From: SXOA01 sp051004015
Lineage (GTDB): Bacteria; Planctomycetota; Planctomycetia; Pirellulales; Pirellulaceae
Reading direction: 5' to 3'
Assembly: GCA_051004015.1 (NCBI GenBank)
Contig: JBPCKT010000097.1
Span: 1 to 29,549 of the forward strand
DNA: 29,549 nucleotides
Positions 24,711-29,549 of this stretch are shown one piece after another. The notes below the pieces were generated by a model, which was not told the DNA's origin, ran no database searches, and was given only the letters and a program-made list of their open reading frames with translations. Position 1 is the first letter of the stretch; every line of letters starts with the position of its first letter. A program made the translations under genes and the position numbers.

Positions 24711-25703
24711 ATGCACGCACTTGTTACCGGGGCAGGGGGGTTTCTCGGCCAGTACATCACGCGACAGTTGGTTGCTCGCGGCGACAAGGTTCGTGCTCTT
24801 TCTCGAGGGAAGTATCCGATTCTCGACGAGCTCGGGGTTGAACCGGTCCAGGGGGACATTCAAGACGCTGCGTCCGTGGAACGAGCCTGCCGGAGTGTCG
24901 ACGCCGTCTTTCATGTCGCCGCGATCGCCGGTCTCTGGGGAAAGTGGCGGGCTTACTACGGCATCAACACGCTCGGCACGCGCAACGTCATTGCTGCCTG
25001 CCGAAAAAACAGCGTCTCGCGGCTGATTTTCACGAGCAGCCCGAGTGTGACCTTCGCGGCTGCGGATCAGTGCAACATCGATGAATCCGCGCCGTATCCA
25101 AAACGGTGGCTGGCTCACTATCCGCATAGCAAGGCATTGGCGGAGCAGGAGGTGCTGGCGGCCAATGGTGGCGAATTGCGGACTTGCGCCCTCCGCCCCC
25201 ATCTCATCTGGGGACCGGGGGACCAGCACCTTATCCCCCGCCTGTTGGCCCGGGCCCGCGCCGGCCAGCTTCGCCGCGTGGGGGCCGGCAAGAACCTGAT
25301 TGACGCTGTCTTCGTCGAGAACGCCGCTGCCGCTCACTTGCTGGCCGGGGACAAGCTCCTTCCCGGCTCACCCGTTTGCGGCAAGGCGTACTTCATCACC
25401 AACGGCGAGCCCGTCAACTGCTGGGATTGGATCAACGAAATTCTGGCCCTCGCCGGAGTGCCGTCCGTCACCAAATCCATCTCCTACCGCGCCGCCTACG
25501 CCGCCGGAGCCGTGCTGGAAGGAATCTGGAAGCTCACCGGCCGCTCCGACGAGCCCCACATGACCCGCTTCCTGGCCGCCCAACTCGCCACGTCCCACTA
25601 CTTCAACATCACCGCCGCCCGCCGCGACTTGGGATTTGAGCCGGCCATCTCGATGGCGGAGGGGATGCGGCGGCTGGAGGGAGCGCTGGAGTCCCGCCTT
25701 TAG
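24711..25703 (+). CDS. Extended short-chain dehydrogenase (NAD-dependent epimerase / 3-beta-HSD-like)
   Basis: The 330-residue protein has the extended SDR Rossmann motif TGAGGFLG (6-13), DAVFHVAAIAGLWG (64-77), SRLIFTSSPSV (103-113, Ser at the catalytic position), and YPHSK (137-141, catalytic Tyr 137/Lys 141). LRPHLIWGPGD (about 160-170) and NLIDAVFVENAAAAHLLA are typical of the 3-beta-hydroxysteroid dehydrogenase/OleD/sterol C4 branch. In olefin synthesis OleD reduces a beta-keto acid. Proximity to a beta-ketoacyl synthase makes a beta-keto or hydroxy lipid substrate attractive here, but the link is inferred. No Shine-Dalgarno is visible. The stop codon lies inside a palindromic repeat (25694-25707). 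Confidence 0.88.
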   Translation: MHALVTGAGGFLGQYITRQLVARGDKVRALSRGKYPILDELGVEPVQGDIQDAASVERACRSVDAVFHVAAIAGLWGKWRAYYGINTLGTRNVIAACRKNSVSRLIFTSSPSVTFAAADQCNIDESAPYPKRWLAHYPHSKALAEQEVLAANGGELRTCALRPHLIWGPGDQHLIPRLLARARAGQLRRVGAGKNLIDAVFVENAAAAHLLAGDKLLPGSPVCGKAYFITNGEPVNCWDWINEILALAGVPSVTKSISYRAAYAAGAVLEGIWKLTGRSDEPHMTRFLAAQLATSHYFNITAARRDLGFEPAISMAEGMRRLEGALESRL

Positions 25704-25707
25704 GCGG
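25694..25707. repeat. Palindrome with CTTTAG core forming the SDR stop codon
   Basis: CCGCCTTTAGGCGG provides the final Arg-Leu codons and the TAG stop of the SDR gene. It is the second member of the CTTTAG family of 443-456, also followed by CTC. Confidence 0.65.
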
Positions 25708-25763
25708 CTCCTATTCGCCCCCTCGAGCTCGACAACTATTTTGCGAATTCTTGGCCCAGCCAC

Positions 25764-25793
25764 TTGACTGTGCCAACTGTACTCTTGTATCAT
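25764..25793 (+). promoter_or_regulatory. Promoter of the HTH gene
   Basis: TTGACT (25764-25769) and TATCAT (25788-25793) are 18 bases apart. They lie 49 bases before the HTH gene's ATG at 25842, supporting that start. Confidence 0.6.
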
Positions 25794-25841
25794 AGTCATA
25801 ACTCGGGAAGAGATGCGCATCGGTTCGTGAGGAGAATTGCT

Positions 25842-26396
25842 ATGATACCTGCTGAAGAAATGAGCGAATCGGCTTTGTCCACAAGCCCGAAAAGTGGTGA
25901 GATTACGCCGGCTTCGCAACAGCGGCGTGTTGATAAACCCTTTTCGGCAATCGCCTCAACCTCGTTTGCTGGAACAACTTACGCCCTTCCGGGAACCGAA
26001 TACTTCACCAAATGCCAGCAGAAACGCCCGCGCAAATCGCGCGGCCAGCCTCCGCGGCTCGATGATCGCCTTAAGTCGCTGGTCGCCAAACTGGTATCGC
26101 GCGGGATGTCTTACCGCGCCGCCGGCCAGCACGCGGGCATCGACCACAGCACGATCAGCCGGGCGGCCCAGCGCGATCCGGCCTTTGCCGCCGCACTGAA
26201 GGAGGCCCGCAGGCTGGGCAGGCTGCGGCCGCGCCTCGGAATCCGCGGCTGGCGGCAGGCGGCGGCTGCGCTACAAAGGCAGGGCTTCGATCCGCAGTGG
26301 ACGAAGGAAGAAAAGCAGTTAATGGAGGGAAGCTTTCCCGGTTCTATCTGTTGGCGAACGCTTCCCTTTCCGCATGATGAGAGGCCGCAAGACTAA
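25842..26396 (+). CDS. Helix-turn-helix protein, candidate regulator
   Basis: The protein has 184 residues from ATG 25842 (GAGGAG 8 bases before); a frame back to 25764 would overlap the promoter. A low-complexity N-terminus and a basic patch (QQKRPRKSRGQPPR) lead to a homeodomain/resolvase-like HTH: LKSLVAKLVSRGMSYRAAGQHAGIDHSTISRAAQRDP (about 78-113), where SYRAAGQHAGI is helix 2 and HSTISRAAQRD the recognition helix. A second region (about 116-150) is Arg-rich (ALKEARRLGRLRPRLGIRGWRQAAAAL). It resembles transposase/terminase-like DNA-binding segments, but there is no catalytic domain. It lies between the SDR and the ketosynthase and has its own promoter. A local regulator is the simplest reading. 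Confidence 0.7.
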   Translation: MIPAEEMSESALSTSPKSGEITPASQQRRVDKPFSAIASTSFAGTTYALPGTEYFTKCQQKRPRKSRGQPPRLDDRLKSLVAKLVSRGMSYRAAGQHAGIDHSTISRAAQRDPAFAAALKEARRLGRLRPRLGIRGWRQAAAALQRQGFDPQWTKEEKQLMEGSFPGSICWRTLPFPHDERPQD

Positions 26397-26424
26397 GGAC
26401 GGCAGAACACCATCTGCCGGCAGC

Positions 26425-26453
26425 TTGTCATTTTCGGCAAGAAGGGATACTGT
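26425..26453 (+). promoter_or_regulatory. Promoter of the ketosynthase-ACP-oxidoreductase operon
   Basis: TTGTCA (26425-26430), a 17-base spacer and TACTGT (26448-26453) lie 43 bases before the ATG at 26496. The palindrome CTGCCGGCAG at 26414-26423 just upstream is an operator candidate. Confidence 0.55.
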
Positions 26454-26495
26454 TGAAAGATTGCTCTAACCACGGCCAGACCCGGCCGACGAACC

Positions 26496-27755
<1,260 letters not shown>

Positions 27756-27761
27756 CACAAG

Positions 27762-27775
27762 CACCACTCACCACT
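27762..27775. repeat. Short heptamer repeat (CACCACT x2) between KS and ACP
   Basis: CACCACT-CACCACT, followed by a partial CACTTCC, fills the 34-base KS-ACP gap. Period 7 matches the blocks at 1812-1922 and 1441-1468. It leaves no Shine-Dalgarno for the ACP gene, which may be translated by coupling. Confidence 0.55.
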
Positions 27776-27789
27776 CACTTCCCCTCAAA

Positions 27790-28050
27790 ATGACCGACGC
27801 CGAAATCCGCAGCGAAATCCTCGATATCCTCTCCGACATCGCTCCCGATGAAGACCTTTCCACGCTGACCGACGACAAGCCGTTCCGCGAGCAGCTCGAG
27901 CTCGACAGCATGGACTTCCTGGATATCGTCATGGAGCTCCGCAAGCGGCACCGGATTCAGATCCCCGAGGCGGAGTACAAGGAGCTGGCGAGCATGGCCA
28001 GCACGGTGAACTATTTGCGGCCGACGATGAAGGATATGGTCAAAAAGTAG
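27790..28050 (+). CDS. Acyl carrier protein
   Basis: The 86-residue acidic four-helix protein has the ACP core. Ser 40 in LELDSMDFLDIVMEL is the phosphopantetheine site (DSMD, as in type II ACPs, where DSLD is usual). Helix 1 is DAEIRSEILDILSDIAPDEDLSTL and the last helix has YLRPTMKDMVKK. RIQIPEAEYKELASMAS is the helix III region. It should carry the growing chain for the neighbouring ketosynthase (34 bases upstream) and the oxidoreductase (64 bases downstream). Confidence 0.93.
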   Translation: MTDAEIRSEILDILSDIAPDEDLSTLTDDKPFREQLELDSMDFLDIVMELRKRHRIQIPEAEYKELASMASTVNYLRPTMKDMVKK

Positions 28051-28054
28051 TCCA

Positions 28055-28096
28055 CTCACTCCGTGAGCGGACATTCCGGCACACGGAGTGTGCCGG
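28055..28096. repeat. Two adjacent TCC/GGA-loop hairpins between ACP and oxidoreductase genes
   Basis: CTCAC-TCC-GTGAG (28055-28067) and CCGGCACAC-GGA-GTGTGCCGG (28076-28096) share the centre CACTCCGTG, one on each strand. The same loop appears in the hairpin at 29524-29542. They may set relative expression of the genes on either side. Confidence 0.7.
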
Positions 28097-28114
28097 CTAC
28101 TTTAGAGAAACCCC

Positions 28115-29518
28115 ATGCCCCACTACGACACGATCATCATCGGCGCGGGGATGTCGGGGCTGGCGGCCGGCATTCGCCTGGCCTATTTCGACCAGAAGGT
28201 CTGCATCCTCGAGCGGCACTACACGATCGGCGGGCTGAATTCCTTCTACCGCCTTCGCGGCCGCGACTACGACGTCGGCCTGCACGCCGTCACCAACTAC
28301 ACTCCCAAGGGGGCCAAGAAGGGACCTCTCGCCCGATTGCTGAGGCAGTTGCGGTTTCAATGGGAAGACTTTTCGCTGTCCCCTCAGCTTGGCTCCGCGG
28401 TGGCATTCCCAGGTGTCACGCTGAACTTTACGAACAACCCCGAACTGCTGGCGGCGGAGGTGGCCCGCGCCTTCCCGCGGCAGAAGGACAACTATACGCG
28501 GCTGCTTTCGAAGATCGTGGATTACGACGATCTCAACCAGGAGATGTTCGTCCTTTCCGCCCGTCAGGTTCTAAGCGACACCATCAGCGACCCGCTGCTG
28601 ATCGAGATGCTCCTCTGCCCGCTGATGTGGTACGGCAACGCCCGCGAAGACGACATGGACTGGGGGCAGTTCTGCATCATGTTCCGCAGCATTTTTCTGG
28701 AAGGGATGGGCCGTCCCCACGCCGGCGTCCGTCTGATTCTCAAGAACCTGGTCCGGCGGTTTCGGGAGCTCGGCGGCGAGTTGAAACTCCGCAGCGGGGT
28801 CTCCCGCATTCATGTCGATGAGGACCGGGCCGCCGGCATCGTCCTCGATGGTGGCGAGGAGATCACCGGCACTCATGTCCTCTCCTCCGCCGGCGCTGTG
28901 GAGACGATGCGCCTCTGCGACGACGTGACAGCCGCCGCTGCGCCCGCCGCTGCCGGTCAGCTCAGCTTCTGCGAGAGCATCTCCATCCTCGACAAGCCGC
29001 CGAAGGCCCTGGGGCACGAGAAGACGATTGTCTTCTTCAACGACTCCGAAAAGTTCCATTGGCGCAAACCGGCGGGTGAGCTCATTGATGCCCGGACCGG
29101 CGTCATCTGTTCCCCCAACAACTTCGCCTACGGGACCGAGAGCCGCGAACTGGCCGACGGCGTCGTCCGCATCACGGCTCAGGCGGACTTTGGCCGCTGG
29201 CAATCGCTCAGCGAGTCCGAGTACAAGCTGGAGAAGCTTCGCGGATTTGACCGGATGGCGGCTTCGGCCGTGCGGTTCATGCCCGATTTCCGCGGCCGCG
29301 TGATCGACACCGACCTGTTCACTCCCACGACCATCCGCCGCTTCACGTCGCACGACAACGGAGCCATTTATGGCGCGCCGGAGAAGAAGCTCGACGGCAC
29401 CACCCGCCTCAAGAACCTCTTCCTCTGCGGCACCGACCAGGGATACGTCGGCATCATCGGCTCGATCATCAGCGGCATCAGTATGGCCAACCAGCACTGC
29501 TTGCGAAGCGCGCTATAA
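28115..29518 (+). CDS. FAD-dependent oxidoreductase, phytoene desaturase/CrtI-like
   Basis: The 467-residue protein has the dinucleotide motif IIIGAGMSGLAAGIRLA (7-23), then VCILERHYTIGGLNSFY (about 30-46), the CrtI/CrtISO-type second motif, and a C-terminal FAD motif LFLCGTDQGYVGIIGSIISG (about 437-456). The family desaturates or isomerises long polyenes. The middle (about 150-260) has EDDMDWGQFCIMFRSIFLEGMGRPHAG, and GVSRIHVDEDRAAGIVLDGGEEI is the substrate/FAD Rossmann extension. The nearby ACP and ketosynthase suggest it acts on an acyl-ACP or a product of the same pathway rather than on phytoene; no phytoene synthase is in the window. The start has no clear Shine-Dalgarno. Confidence 0.9.
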   Translation: MPHYDTIIIGAGMSGLAAGIRLAYFDQKVCILERHYTIGGLNSFYRLRGRDYDVGLHAVTNYTPKGAKKGPLARLLRQLRFQWEDFSLSPQLGSAVAFPGVTLNFTNNPELLAAEVARAFPRQKDNYTRLLSKIVDYDDLNQEMFVLSARQVLSDTISDPLLIEMLLCPLMWYGNAREDDMDWGQFCIMFRSIFLEGMGRPHAGVRLILKNLVRRFRELGGELKLRSGVSRIHVDEDRAAGIVLDGGEEITGTHVLSSAGAVETMRLCDDVTAAAAPAAAGQLSFCESISILDKPPKALGHEKTIVFFNDSEKFHWRKPAGELIDARTGVICSPNNFAYGTESRELADGVVRITAQADFGRWQSLSESEYKLEKLRGFDRMAASAVRFMPDFRGRVIDTDLFTPTTIRRFTSHDNGAIYGAPEKKLDGTTRLKNLFLCGTDQGYVGIIGSIISGISMANQHCLRSAL

Positions 29519-29523
29519 TGTCG

Positions 29524-29542
29524 CCTTTCGCTCCGCGAAAGG
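29524..29542. repeat. TCC-loop hairpin at the right edge
   Basis: CCTTTCGC-TCC-GCGAAAGG has 8-base arms, just after the oxidoreductase stop. It shares the loop CTCCG with the hairpins at 28055-28096. Confidence 0.7.
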
Positions 29543-29549
29543 ACGCACT

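Noticed and set aside
29514..29519. TATAAT at the oxidoreductase stop as a -10 promoter
   Set aside because: No -35 at a workable distance and no extended -10 TGn; it coincides with the stop codon TAA.
29518..29549. Possible new gene start (TAATG overlap) after the oxidoreductase
   Set aside because: No Shine-Dalgarno, and the first codons are the TCC-loop hairpin repeat; only ten codons are visible.

Overview
The window reads as chromosomal DNA of a planctomycete (Planctomycetota, probably a Pirellulales-like lineage), high in G+C. The evidence is the mix of families: tandem DUF1080 domains, a GYF_2 membrane protein, a YXWGXW-repeat protein, a dockerin/PKD giant with the planctomycete 'FxRMEDRxML' N-terminal sorting-like motif, small membrane proteins with the FSIRE/FSLRSL signature next to a membrane helix, a Minf_1886 protein beside RicT, and a NagB-LmbE fusion. 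No rRNA, tRNA, CRISPR array, IS element or prophage was seen.

Layout. From 1 to 9215 every gene is on the minus strand: a truncated small membrane protein at the left edge, a GT-C glycosyltransferase, an envelope pair (YXWGXW protein followed by a Gly/Tyr-rich TPR protein, closed by a clear terminator at 1930-1973), a 35-residue membrane peptide, a GNAT acetyltransferase, transaldolase, a Minf_1886 protein and RicT. A 317-base divergent gap follows. From 9533 to the right edge all genes but one (20651-21256) are on the plus strand: a giant secreted dockerin/PKD protein ending in a metzincin-type zinc motif and a translationally coupled secreted partner; a membrane-anchored WD40 protein; a polytopic membrane protein; the NagB-LmbE fusion; a toxin-antitoxin pair; a ceramidase-like zinc enzyme; a tandem-DUF1080 protein with a small coupled ORF; and a GYF_2 membrane protein. 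The last 5 kb form a lipid/polyene-type locus: an extended SDR, an HTH protein, a beta-ketoacyl-ACP synthase, an acyl carrier protein and a CrtI-like FAD oxidoreductase.

Two things stand out. One is the right-hand KS-ACP-oxidoreductase locus, with its own SDR, regulator candidate and promoter, which looks like a compact pathway for a modified fatty-acyl product. The other is the density of short palindromic and heptanucleotide repeats. At least five palindrome families and five heptamer blocks are present. Several copies are built into coding sequence (three in the glycosyltransferase alone), form a stop codon (SDR), or supply a ribosome binding site (15511 gene). Functions are assigned by family recognition from the translated sequence only; no database search was run.
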